Positions 34,785 through 46,200 of a DNA stretch of 64,000 nucleotides are shown piece by piece. The position numbers were made by a program, and so were the translations under genes. Source of the stretch: Acanthaster planci (lineage: Eukaryota; Echinodermata; Asteroidea; Valvatida; Acanthasteridae); the NCBI RefSeq assembly GCF_001949145.1, contig NW_019091571.1:207416-271415 (forward strand). Direction: 5' to 3'. A model generated the notes under the pieces. It made no database searches and had not been told where the DNA came from. It saw only the letters and a program-made list of their open reading frames with translations. Position 1 is the stretch's first letter. The number at the start of each line of letters is the position of its first letter.

Positions 34785-37489
34785 CGTGGGTTTAAAAATT
34801 AATTCATAATGCATTGTTTGTAATTCTATTTTGTCTCTCAAAAACATCAGTTTCTAAAGTCTTGTACGAATTTTGCTAAGACTGGCCAACAGCACGTTGA
34901 CCGCAGAACAGTTAAGTTAATAACGAACAAAATGTGCTATTTTATCACAAGGAGTGATCACGAGATCTTATAAAATACCTTTTTGTATATACTCCGTATT
35001 CAAAACGATTCAAATAAAATATAAAGTCTTATAAACAACTTGGCTATTTATTCCCGAAATAAGTCCAGAAGAAAGCGTTTGATAAGGGCAATGACTGCAC
35101 TTCGGGAACACAGCCTAATACAAGCAACTGCACAAGCATTAAATTTGATGGTGTCAGATCTTACGAGGCACCAACGATGACATGAATATTCAATTTCCTA
35201 TACTTCAATACTCCGAGTTTTGGCGACGACCATGAGGTACAAAGGGGGCTTATGTTTGTGAAGCAGGTGGTGGCGTAGCAAGCACTCGCTGCGCTCTGGC
35301 TATGGACATACCGGGCATGCCAGAAAGCGGTAATTGGCCAGATGTTACAGCCCGGCAGTTCAAACTCTTTCGCCCCTCATCCATGGTCCAATCAGCGTGT
35401 GTAAGCTAATTTTGCGTTGAATCGTTCACGGAAAGGCGGGGAAGTGAACAAAAATATGTAAGTGATCGACTCTTGAATACTGGAGACGTTTTAGAGACTA
35501 ATCCGGTGCATGGTTAACAGTGACTTTGTGGGCTTCGTGTGCGTTCCTTTACGCATTATGGGAACCAACGTGGTGCGGCAAGATCGTACCCGTGAGAATG
35601 AGGCTGACATCACGCCTATTGGTACACGCGTATTAAATACTTCTTCTGGACTGGTCCCCGGTCATATTACTGTATGACGTCTATTGACTACGTACGGGAC
35701 GGGAACCATTCTAACACGTCTTCAACAAATAGGGCACAATCATCACCAAAATTTGTGGACATTACGGACGCCCTAATACGTTAGTGTTAGTGCCGTCCAC
35801 CATAGTGTGGCGTTGCTACAATAATTGCACCTCGTCGAATTGGGCTGAGCTAAATAGTTTTATGGCAGTTCTCCTTGAATTAATCTTGTTTTGAAATATT
35901 TTATGGATATATTAATCTCCTAATCAGTAAACCAGATCAGTTTCCTCTCTCTAGAAGTAACAATGTATCAACACAGGAATTCATGTCAGCGTGAATTCAT
36001 ATTTACCTGACTTGAAAGCTTCCATCAACTCTCTATCTATGATCAGACAAGTTTCCTTTCGATTGACCACAAACTTCAGTGCAACTTGATATAGAGCACG
36101 AGTTGACAAAATGTAATCGCTGAGAACAGCCTACTTGTTAACAAATGGTTGCTTGTCAAACTTGGGCCCTCGATGCAGGCTACCACAAGACATATTGATG
36201 CATGGGTGTTGGTTTTTGTTCACAGCCCCATTATAACAGTGCATGGAAACAAAAGCTCACCTTTCCTTACGAAATTGATTCATGGAGGGGTTAAACAAAG
36301 ATAAGTTTTTGACAAATAACTTCAACAGGATGACTGACGGGAGGCACGCTATATTGTCTGTCTGAATACTTACTTTTTATCAAATTTACATAAAATGCTG
36401 TCATTTTAGACATTTGTACACCACACACTGGTTTTGACTTCTGGTTAATGGTTGTAGAAACTTAGAGTGGGTATTTCAGTGTTCTTTAATCTTAAATATA
36501 TGCTATATTTTGTATAAAATATATGATTTATTCTGTGTAGTAAAGTTGCAATATGTTATTCAAAATATCAGATTCCCAAAGGCCCGTTCACCGATGCGCA
36601 TGCTTTAAGGTAATACATCCCTGAGTGGGACCCAGGTGCAGAATATGTTAAATAATGACACGAATGATGAAATAAAATTATACCAGTATATGTTCAAGAC
36701 ATTCAATTTAGCGCCTGTTTTCATCATAATTTATTTTAAATTGGGTCACTCTGTTGATGGAAATGCAGCATTGTGAAATTTCTCTAATAGGCCCTATATA
36801 GGAAATTTACACCAGAGGGGATCGGACGTTAAACTGAACGTGGCTATAGTACCTGAAAATTTAATAGAAACAGTGCGTTAAGCTCTGGTTTAGATTCTTT
36901 TTATGTTAACAAGGAACCTTTAACGGCAGAGGTGAATTGTTAAAAATCATCAAATAAGAGTGATCCCTGAAGAGTGATCCCTGAAAGTTGTTTTACCTCA
37001 TGACACCTTCCTTGGTTCACGGTACGTATTGTGTTTTTCTGTGGCATTGCCCCCTTCCAAATGCTGAACGAACATGCACACCATCATAATCCAAGCACGC
37101 TCAGGGGCATTGCGTCTCCATACGGCCAATTGCAAACTACATCCATGCATGTATGGTGTGCAGGTCGACAAGGCGGAAATACCAGGTTGTGCCGCTTACG
37201 GCGTAGATGTAGGCGTATTTGTGCATTGAACCCAATAATCCTTGTGTGGTTGGATTTTCCCTCTATTTAAACACATCACAGAATTATACTTCTTGGAAGA
37301 AGTAAAACATCTATGGAGTATGAAGCTATGCACCGAAAATGCGGCGCCGTTTTCTCTTACGGACCGGTAGGCCTATCTACGGTATACTATATATCCAACC
37401 AACCGTTCAGGTTTCGATAATTTGACATCTTCATAAGCGACAAGATGAAATCCAATCAGTACTATTTTAACTTGGATATCACAGTGACG
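34785..37489. other. Intergenic region between genes A and B
   Basis: It holds the presumed 3' UTR of gene A and upstream DNA of gene B. Apart from a 16-bp direct duplication near 36958-36988 (AGAGTGATCCCTGAA twice), I see nothing supportable. No remnant of a further paralogue was found by eye. Confidence 0.5.
35013..35018 (+). terminator. Candidate polyadenylation signal of gene A
   Basis: AATAAA lies 228 bases after the gene A stop codon, a normal 3' UTR distance. Context A/T-rich; unconfirmed. Confidence 0.4.
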
Positions 37490-40400
37490 ATGACTGATCT
37501 TACCCTGGTGGTGGTATGGCTCGCTACACCCATTTCTATGGTGAGTGCATACATGAACTACATGTATAAAAGTGGACGTTTGCCGACTAATAATGAGAGT
37601 TTGTGTAATACCGTTGGTTCCATGTCAGTGTTGGACGACCAGTAGTTTTAATTAAACCGATAAGTTGTGCACAGCAGAGAATGTCTGCTCAGCAGTTTTC
37701 CCTCTCGTAGAGTGGCAGGGGCGTAGAAGAATACATAGGCCTCGAGATTTTGAAAGTGAAATGAGGACAAGTTAACTTTAAACTAATCTATAAACACAAA
37801 ACAAAACACAACATAGATGACAAAAACATTTCAAAGTTTATCCCAAAGTGCTACCAGGCGAATATTTTACTAATGTCTTTAACGTCGATTTTGTAACTGA
37901 GCCTAAATCAAATTTTGATGCAAGTAACTACTTGCATGTTACTACGGGCAAATAAGCCACTGACAACGCTCCTGCGTAGATTTACTGTAACCAGATGTCT
38001 TCTAAACGTTTGAACAAAATGTATTTTAGTTGTTAATTAAGAGACAACAGGCGAGCCAAAGGTAGATGCTGATATGATCTTACAGCTCGGTTCGGCTTGA
38101 ATTTGGAAGAGTTTGACATAAATATACTTTTTCTTTTTCTTTGATGTCATGACGTTCATGATCTTTCTAGCTGGGTCATTTACTTCACGTGCTCATTAAA
38201 TATTGCTTTTCTTAATATTTACACAGATTCTGTGCGAGTCATGCTGTGAAAACACCATTCTGTTTGGATACAAAAATGGCCGCTGTCAGGCAGTGTATTG
38301 TAACAATGACACTGATAGTATCCAGTGTTCAAACTTTACCGACCCACCACCGTCGTTTCCAGATATTCTTCACAAAGTCACTTTACTTAAGGATACCTGT
38401 GGACGAACCACTACAGCTCTGCCTACCACAACAGACCCACCCACAACGCAGCCTACCATAACAGCACCGCCTACTACAACAGACCCACCCACAACACAGC
38501 CTACCATAACAGCACTACCCACTACAACAGATCCACCCACAACCATCTCACCAACAACAGCTCCGCCCACAACACAACCGAGAACGACAATGTTGCCTTC
38601 TGCGACTGCTACATCTACAACGTTTCAGTCCACCGTGACGTTCCAGCCAACGACTTCAGTAAGCCCAACTACAACCTTACAAAAACAACCCACTACAACT
38701 TCAAATAGCATCTCAACTGCAGCTTCCACTATAAAAGATCTCCAAACCACAGCAGGTGGACCAACAACCCATTTCACTACAACTCCTAGGCTACCACCGA
38801 AAGAACCAGCCGCAACAACTGAACCTACTACAACAAAGAATTTGAAAACACCTGAACCTGTCACGACCAAAAGTCCAACCCCAAAAGATCAGGAAACTAC
38901 AACGGTTTCTTGTCCGACAGAATCTGGAGCCACGACCAGACGCCAATCAACAGGGACAATTCCAACCACTGCAACAAATCGTGCAATAAGCACTGAGTCA
39001 TCAGTTCGTTCAACAGCTGCAACGTCTGTAATCTCTACATCAGGTAGCTCAGCATAACCAGACCAGACATCATCGAATCTACGATAGATATGCGTAAAGC
39101 ATTGACAGACTTGGTCTGTCCACAGTTAACACCTCAATAGGCAATAGACATTCGGGGCTGATACCAGACTATACCTTGCTGTAGGGTATTTTGTTGTTCA
39201 GTGCTCACAAAGTATGTTTGCGAAGCCGTTCCATAATATAATCCATAATTTGACGTTTCACTACATGAAATTCAAACACTTCATCGTTATGTATGTATTG
39301 ATATAAACTGAAAATAAACTCTCCTTTCACTTTTTTCAACAGACTCGATTACCACAGGTGTCGGCCACGCAACGATTCCCCTTGCAGCTGGGCTTGCCGT
39401 GTGTGCACTTGGTTGTGTAGTTGCAATTTCCACAGCCCTCTACAGCATGATAAAGTGAGCATTTGAAAACAACGTTGTCACCTCGTCCATTTGACTGCTT
39501 GTACTGGCTTACCACTTAGTCATGCTGGTGACCATCATAATTTTCTTAATAATCACCCTGATTTGGATAATAAACTAATCTCACCATCATCATTTGGCAC
39601 TGAGATCCTTTCCCGGCTACAGCTTGAACAATTGAAAAAAATGTCCAAATTAACGAATCGACGTCTTCCCAGCGTATCTATGGTTACAAAACTGTGCTCT
39701 TTTTTATTCTGTCCGCAAGTCTTAACAAAGAAGGAACTGCGTGTGCCCGGATCTTTTTATTAATAAACATTACTTTTACACATGTACAAAATAAGTCAGT
39801 GAAACACAAATATATATGTGCTTGCGTTGTCGTTTACAGTTTCCAAGAAACGTGATTCAAAATCTTGGGCGTTATGTAAGTCTAACAGGCTTTTGACATT
39901 TTTCAGTGTCCTCTCCTTGTATTTTATTATCCACAAACCCTAGATGAGCTGCAGTGGCGTAGCAAGGATTTTACAAGTTGGGGGCACAAAGGGGGCACCA
40001 GCATTTAATGGGGGGACCAGCTTTCAGTTGTGTGGCTTTTTGGGAGCAAGTTTTTGTCAGCCATGTTCTATATCCATCATCCGTTGTATGTCGGGGGGCG
40101 GGGCACGTGCCCCCCAGCCTCACCCCCCTGGCTACGCCACTGATGTGCTGGTAGACTGACACCTTGCTCTGAAATGTGGTCTTTTGTTTTCAGGAAATGT
40201 AAAACGTTTTGAATTTCACTTTTTGTGAAATATTGATGGCAGGATTGCAAAATGCTTGTTTTGAATAAATTGTAAATTTGCAAATCTCTGAAGCATGGAT
40301 TTTGTAAAAACACAGGCCATATTTCACACTTGTTATTGCAAGGTCAAGTTATAAAAAGAAGGTAAACCCCTCAGAGAAGGCAAATGGCCAAACACGGGCA

Positions 40401-41329
40401 ATTTCAGAGTAACCCAAATGTTTACCTGCTCTTTTTAAATTAATCCTATAAATCCATTTCTTCACCATAATTATTTTCGAATAGCTATAATTGTACCTTG
40501 AGATACCTTTAAAAATATATTAAGTGCAGTTTTGTTTTGCGTTATATTTTAACAAACTACTTTTAATTTGGCACATTTACAAACCTCGCCGCTTCATTGA
40601 TTACATTCATTATCCAATTTATGCTTCATTTTCTGAACAGGTCGAATGCTTCACGCGGAAGTGTTAACATCCAACAGGTATTTTCATCTTTTCATTCTGT
40701 CCTTTGGTTTTGTTGTTTTCAAAGAACATTCTAGTCCTTCTGTCGTTTGCTTTCTGAAAATAAGTCTTTCCTATTGCTTGATGTCCTCAAATATAAAAAC
40801 ACTACAAAACAAAATTAACATTTTAAAAGTCCTTTCGAAGTAACTGTATTATCCTCGCAGCCCAAGAGGTATTTGATCTATACAAGCATGCTTCGCTTCG
40901 GGCTTGAGAAGCCGACTGTCCTCTTCTTGTAATTGTCTGTTCTGGAAATAAAATCTACTTGTAGTCAAATGGGCAAACTTTCTTTAAAAAAAAAATTTGC
41001 AAATTTGTGCCTGCATGTTTTTTACCATGGTGTTTTAAAATTGTTTTTAAAATGAGAAACATAAACATTTTCGAACTTTCACTGTAACTGTGTTCACATT
41101 CTTATGAAAAGTTTCTTGTGTGATAAGAATTGGCTAGCTCGTTAAGCACTGTGAACAAGTGATCTTTGAATTTCTTTTTTTGCAGAATTGGTCGCGATGG
41201 GACTTCCCTGCTCGTTGGAATGGCAATACCACGAATTCTAGAACGTGGAATGATGACAATCTGTTCACGAGAAACGGAAATGCCACTCGATCAAACATGT
41301 TATGGAGACAAAACAATTTCCCATACTGA
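37490..41329 (+). CDS. Mucin-like type I membrane protein, copy B
   Basis: Unrecognised family, intact. Exons: 37490-37540, 38227-39043, 39343-39454, 40641-40677, 41186-41329; phases 0-1-2-0 as in copies A and C; 386 aa. An in-frame ATG at 37445 would add 15 residues. I prefer 37490 because it places the hydrophobic LTLVVVWLA core close to the N-terminus. Exon 2 encodes a Cys module (NTILFGY-x4-C-QAVYC-NNDT-x4-C, then DPPPSF) in which the first Cys of the module is Tyr, preceded by an extra CESCC. A Thr/Pro-rich mucin domain of about 200 residues follows. Exon 3 gives the membrane helix (AAGLAVCALGCVVAISTALY). The tail is the longest of the three, rich in Asn and Trp, and ends NMLWRQNNFPY. 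It is probably a cell-surface glycoprotein with a short cytoplasmic tail; ligand and role unknown. Confidence 0.82.
38422..38543 (+). repeat. 48-bp tandem repeat in gene B mucin exon
   Basis: About 2.5 copies of a 48-bp unit encode TTTDPPTTQPTITAPP-like 16-residue repeats. The unit differs from the 18-bp unit in copy A, so the mucin domains expanded separately after gene duplication. Confidence 0.8.
39952..40142. mobile_element. hAT-like MITE with near-perfect 8-bp target duplication
   Basis: The termini CAGTGGCGTAGC and GCTACGCCACTG form perfect inverted ends. The flanks are ATGAGCTG (39944-39951) and ATGTGCTG (40143-40150), matching 7 of 8. The 191-bp interior is G-rich on the + strand, with a GGGCACGTGCCC palindrome. 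It lies in gene B intron 3 and is non-coding. Confidence 0.85.
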
Positions 41330-43294
41330 AGTAAATTCAACGCTGCATTTATAAATGCCATCAGACCGTTGATTGGACAACACGTTTTATGAATTATTTA
41401 ATTACATGTTGAGCTAACAACTAGATTTAAACACTGGCGTAAAATTGCGGTCAAATAACTTCAGATATTGAGATCTGTCCCTTCTTGGAGTGGGTTAGTT
41501 TTGCTTTTAAGAATATTTGACAATCGTTCGTGCTTGTAAAATATCTTACTGTGACTGTACTTCGAGCGTTGAGGTGACATGTAAAAACAGTGGATGCTTC
41601 CATCGCTAAGAAGGTTTTCTGAACACTCCTTGATAGATAGATACTGGACAAATTCGGAATAAATAGTTTGCAAAAGAAAAATAGTTTGAATTGGTCAAAA
41701 CAGAATAAGATATTTGTCTTTGGCCAACTTCCCTTTCAATATTTATAGAAAACTTACTTTCCTTTTACAGAAAATACCTTGAACTGTAAGTGCCAAAATA
41801 TTTTTCTGTTGACAGTCTGAAATGTATGCTGATCATAATTATATTTATGGTAGAGATGTTTTATTATGTATTCCCATATATACTTAATATCTAGCTATAT
41901 TAAACTATTATTTACGTTATACTCAGTATAAAATGCGTATACGCATCACGGAGGGCTGAATAAGCATGGTTCTGCATGAAATCAAAGACTTTAAAGATGC
42001 GTACAAATGTGGTGTACATTTTGTGTCTTGCCTTAAAATAACCATGAGGGATATTTCCCAGCAGAATTCTCTTCTTTTCGGTTTCCACGCTTAAAAGGGG
42101 ACTTTGAAGTCACACGACAGCTTATCGGTACTCAACGAATTTACCTTTCAAATATAAACATGTTTTATTTTTAAGATGGCTGTAAAAACACTTCGGATCA
42201 AGAATTAGGAAAACATTTTGCTGATTTTCGTAGGCCTACAAGTTTGGCCGTATTGATTAAAAATCGGCCTGTGTAGTAGTGACGTCGTTTTGTTTACTGG
42301 CAGGTTGCTTTTCTGGCTTGGATCTAGTATCTGTCGCCCTCACTTGGCACTCTTAGGAAAACACATGTAAACAAACTATGAAGTCATCAGTTTGTGCGTG
42401 AGCCTATTGAAATAAATTGCATTCAGTTGCATTCTTTTTTCGCCTGGTTATTGGCACCCTTACAAAAACATATTTTATCTTCTACATGCATAAACTCTAT
42501 AAACTTTTTTTATGGGGGGGGGGGAAAACTTATAGACTCCGTATCCATCCGAGTTTGATAAGCAGCTATTTTAGGAAAATTCTGATTAAAAACAACTTTT
42601 GTTTGACTGTTGTCTACCTCATTATGTTTTGGACGGTGGAATAAGGTTCATGGCTGATCCAGTCCTATGACGCCATGAAGAACACGTATATCTTTCAGTG
42701 AGATTCTTAATTCCTGAGAGCGAGTAAATATGGGGTCACATGTTGCTCTACCTTCTGAAAGCTAGTACACTGAGCCAGGATAGAGCGGCCACAGATCTCA
42801 ATCTGTGACTCAACACCCACATTATGTCAGAGGGATACATCTACATGTACTTTTTTACAAGGGCGTTGAGTAACGGGCCTACATTAAGTGCAATACCTGT
42901 TTATGGAGTTCATTGAAGCAGAGATATTTTTTTGTGTTGGTAAAGATAATGCGTTCAGGCAGAATTCAGTTCAACCGTGCCAGGTTTTCCCCGTCTTTTT
43001 GTGACCTTACTGTGGGAGAATAAAGGGTGCATTATGTCAAAATAAAAAAATGTAGTCCGTGATATGTGCATGTAGCGACCCCTGCAGGAAGTCTATGACT
43101 CACACTGCGTGTTAGTAAAGCGCAGGCCGACGACAAACTGTTGGGAGTCGTACACAATATCGAACGCTAAAGGGCGTCGCCTGAAAATATAATCTAGATA
43201 AATGTTTTGGAAACAGCAGCCCTTCAAGGAATGAATAAGTATCCTTTGCAATGGTGAGGTTTCTTGATCTTAATGTGCTGAAGGCAAGGCTAGT
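41330..43294. other. Intergenic region between genes B and C
   Basis: Non-coding by eye. It contains a candidate AATAAA for gene B (41658-41663), a G12 run near 42514 and A/T-rich sequence. No RNA gene or mobile element with recognisable ends was found. Confidence 0.5.
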
Positions 43295-46200
43295 ATGTAC
43301 GAATCTAGCGTGAACTTCGTCCATCTTGCTGTGTTTTTTCTGGTCACATTTTGCGGTCAGGTAAGATACATTTCATTTTTTTTAAAATACACACGAGGCT
43401 TAAATCCCAGGGACGTGTGCATGTCCTCCCCCTAGTTTTAGACGGAGAGATGGGTCATAGCATCGCCGCCCAGTTGTTGTTTTTTTTGACAAGCAAAAAT
43501 GCTCATTATTAAACCCATGCATTCAGTTATTAAAGAGACAGATTTAGGTAACTCAGCAATATAAACATTAGAGTAAGATTTGAGTACTTGTGTCAGAGAA
43601 GGTGGGCACATTACAGTATTAATATTAGGATGTTTTTCATAATGTGGATTATTTTTCAACATTCCGAATTCTGGCTATTACAGTTAATATTGATTTGAGG
43701 AGGAGCCAATCTTATCTTCATATATGTCCAGTATTATGCTCATATTGTCATATGGTTTCGTGAATAATGCAAAAAGAAAGAAAATAAATTCACTTGCCTT
43801 AATGTGACACATGAATTAATACCAAGGACTTTCATAGCATCAGGAAAAAATCCACCGATCCCACGAAACTGACTTGGGGGGTTGCCCGAGGGAATTACAG
43901 CATCAAAATGATTTAATCCCCCAAACCCTGCACTGGTCATCCCCCACTGCCACGCCCCACTCAAGAACAGAGATTTACGCTTCTGAAAGTACGGATGGGA
44001 AGCATGCATTACTAGGTGCTTGGGTCTCCACAGTCTATCTTATCCCAAGTACCCATTTCTCTGCAGAGAAAACCGACTCATCGGATATTCGTAGTTTTTC
44101 TTCATGATGTAGGCCTAGTGCGCCTCTGTAGCCTTTACTATTGTGATCAACTACAAATCCCCAGTCCCAAGGGTACCCCACATGAGTTAATCATGGACTC
44201 TCTGCTACACTTTGTAACTGTCCTCGTTGTTTGTTCTCACTCAGAGTCTTGGTATGACGAATTTTAGTGGCACCATCTTATTAGGATGTACAGCCGATAA
44301 TCGCTGTGGAGCAGTCTACTGCGGCAATGAAACCCATGACATCATCTGCCCACGACCAATTCCTAATCCACCGCTCTTTAATATCACAATCAATTTTTGG
44401 GATACAACGACAACAATTCAGCCAACGACATCAACCGAGCAAACCACGACACCTGAAGCAACAACAACAGTTGTACCCACAACCAAATCTTTCACAACAT
44501 CAACTCAATCTACTGAGGCCTTTTCTCAAACTGCTACAACGACGACCCACGTCACCATAACGCAATCCCAACAAACTGCAGTGACAGGCCAGCCCACTAC
44601 AGTAACAACCCGGTTAGCCACATCAGTCGCAACAGTTCCTTCAACCCCAAGTGTTCGGCCAGTAACGCAGACAACGCCTACCACCACACGGACGACTGTT
44701 ACAACAACACAGCCCACACCCGTCGCTCCAGCCTCGCCTGGTCAAACGCCTTCTGTCACATCGACCGCTGCAAGGCCAGCTCCAACAACAAGGCCTGAAA
44801 ATGACATCGAAGTAATAATTGTGGGAAATCCGGACAGTAAGTCCTGCCACTTCTGTCAAGTCACTTAATTTCGTTTTGACAACGTGATTCGTGCCGATGG
44901 GTTTGCAACAGGGCTTTGTGATTTTGTACAGCATGAAATTAGTACTGCAAAAAACGATGCAACGGTTATAACCCTCAGACAATGGCATAGAGGTCTTGGG
45001 CCGAGAGGATGGAATTTTCCCCAAAAATCACTGTTCCGTTTTCTTCCGTCCGTAAAAGAATCCTTACCCCCACCGCGCCCCTCCCCGATCAGGTGTACCA
45101 GTACCGTGTCTAAAATTATGGCGCTTTTCATTTCCTTTGAACAATTGGCAACGTATCTCTAGGGAAACTTCCCCCCCCCCCATGTACCACTGCCCCAGGG
45201 TTAAAACAACATTCCACATTGTGACGCTGAGGGAATTGTCATGAAGGCATATATGAATGTTAACTTGTGGCACCTTTCTTTCCTTGATGTGCAACATTTC
45301 CCCACCAAACATTCCACGGTTCATAATTGGTTTAATATGATGTATATTTGGGGTATTCAACATTCCTGAAAAAAAAATTGTTAACTGTCTAGAATTATTT
45401 TTTCAACACGGGAGTTTCACAATAGTGCGCCTCCAAGAGTTTGAAACGTGTTGGCCAATCACATGCGTGAAATCTGTCGACCCAATGCGCGTTTGGAAAG
45501 GGTCGACAGATTTCGTGCGTTGTGATTGGCCAACGCCATTGCAAACTCTTGAAGGCGCACTGTTGTGAATCACCCGTATTCCGAATAAAACAGCGTTTGA
45601 GGTAGTACACATGTACTTATTTTAAAAATATGTACACAAACTTGCAAACTTATTAGAAAGATGGCCGACGGTGATACTGCTAGTTCTGCCAGTTTTTTTA
45701 ATTTTATTTTGATAATTTTGGGGGGGGGGCATTTTCTCCTGAAATCCAGATCCACCTGAGGAAAGAGACAACATAACAATCATTGTGGCAGTAATCGTGT
45801 CAGCGGTGGCAGTGATTCTGGTTGCTCTTGTCACCACTTTCATTTTAGCTAGAATGTTCCGATGGTGAGAAAAATATTTGAGTTGGGTTCCATTTCTTCA
45901 CAGACAAGAAAATTCACCACAGCGATGGGAGGGGGGGAGAGTTTGATTGTTAGATGGGGGAGATACAAGGGGGCACACCTTCGTCTTCCTCAAAAAGAGG
46001 GTTACTTATTACACATTGGTTTTGAAGCGACTGTTTCATTTCCCTTATTTCCCAAAACGTAACAAAAAGGATTACAATTCAACCTCAGAACTCAAGGCCA
46101 GCAAAAGGTTACACAAAGGAAGTCCTATTCTGTAATCCCTCTAAAATCTTTGCTCCCCCCCCCGCCACCCGCCCTTGATGAAAGCAGGTTGAGTGTGCTG

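Noticed and set aside
42417-42644. 75-codon frame upstream of gene C
   Set aside because: Random-looking, crosses a G12 run, not in the position or phase of a signal peptide exon.
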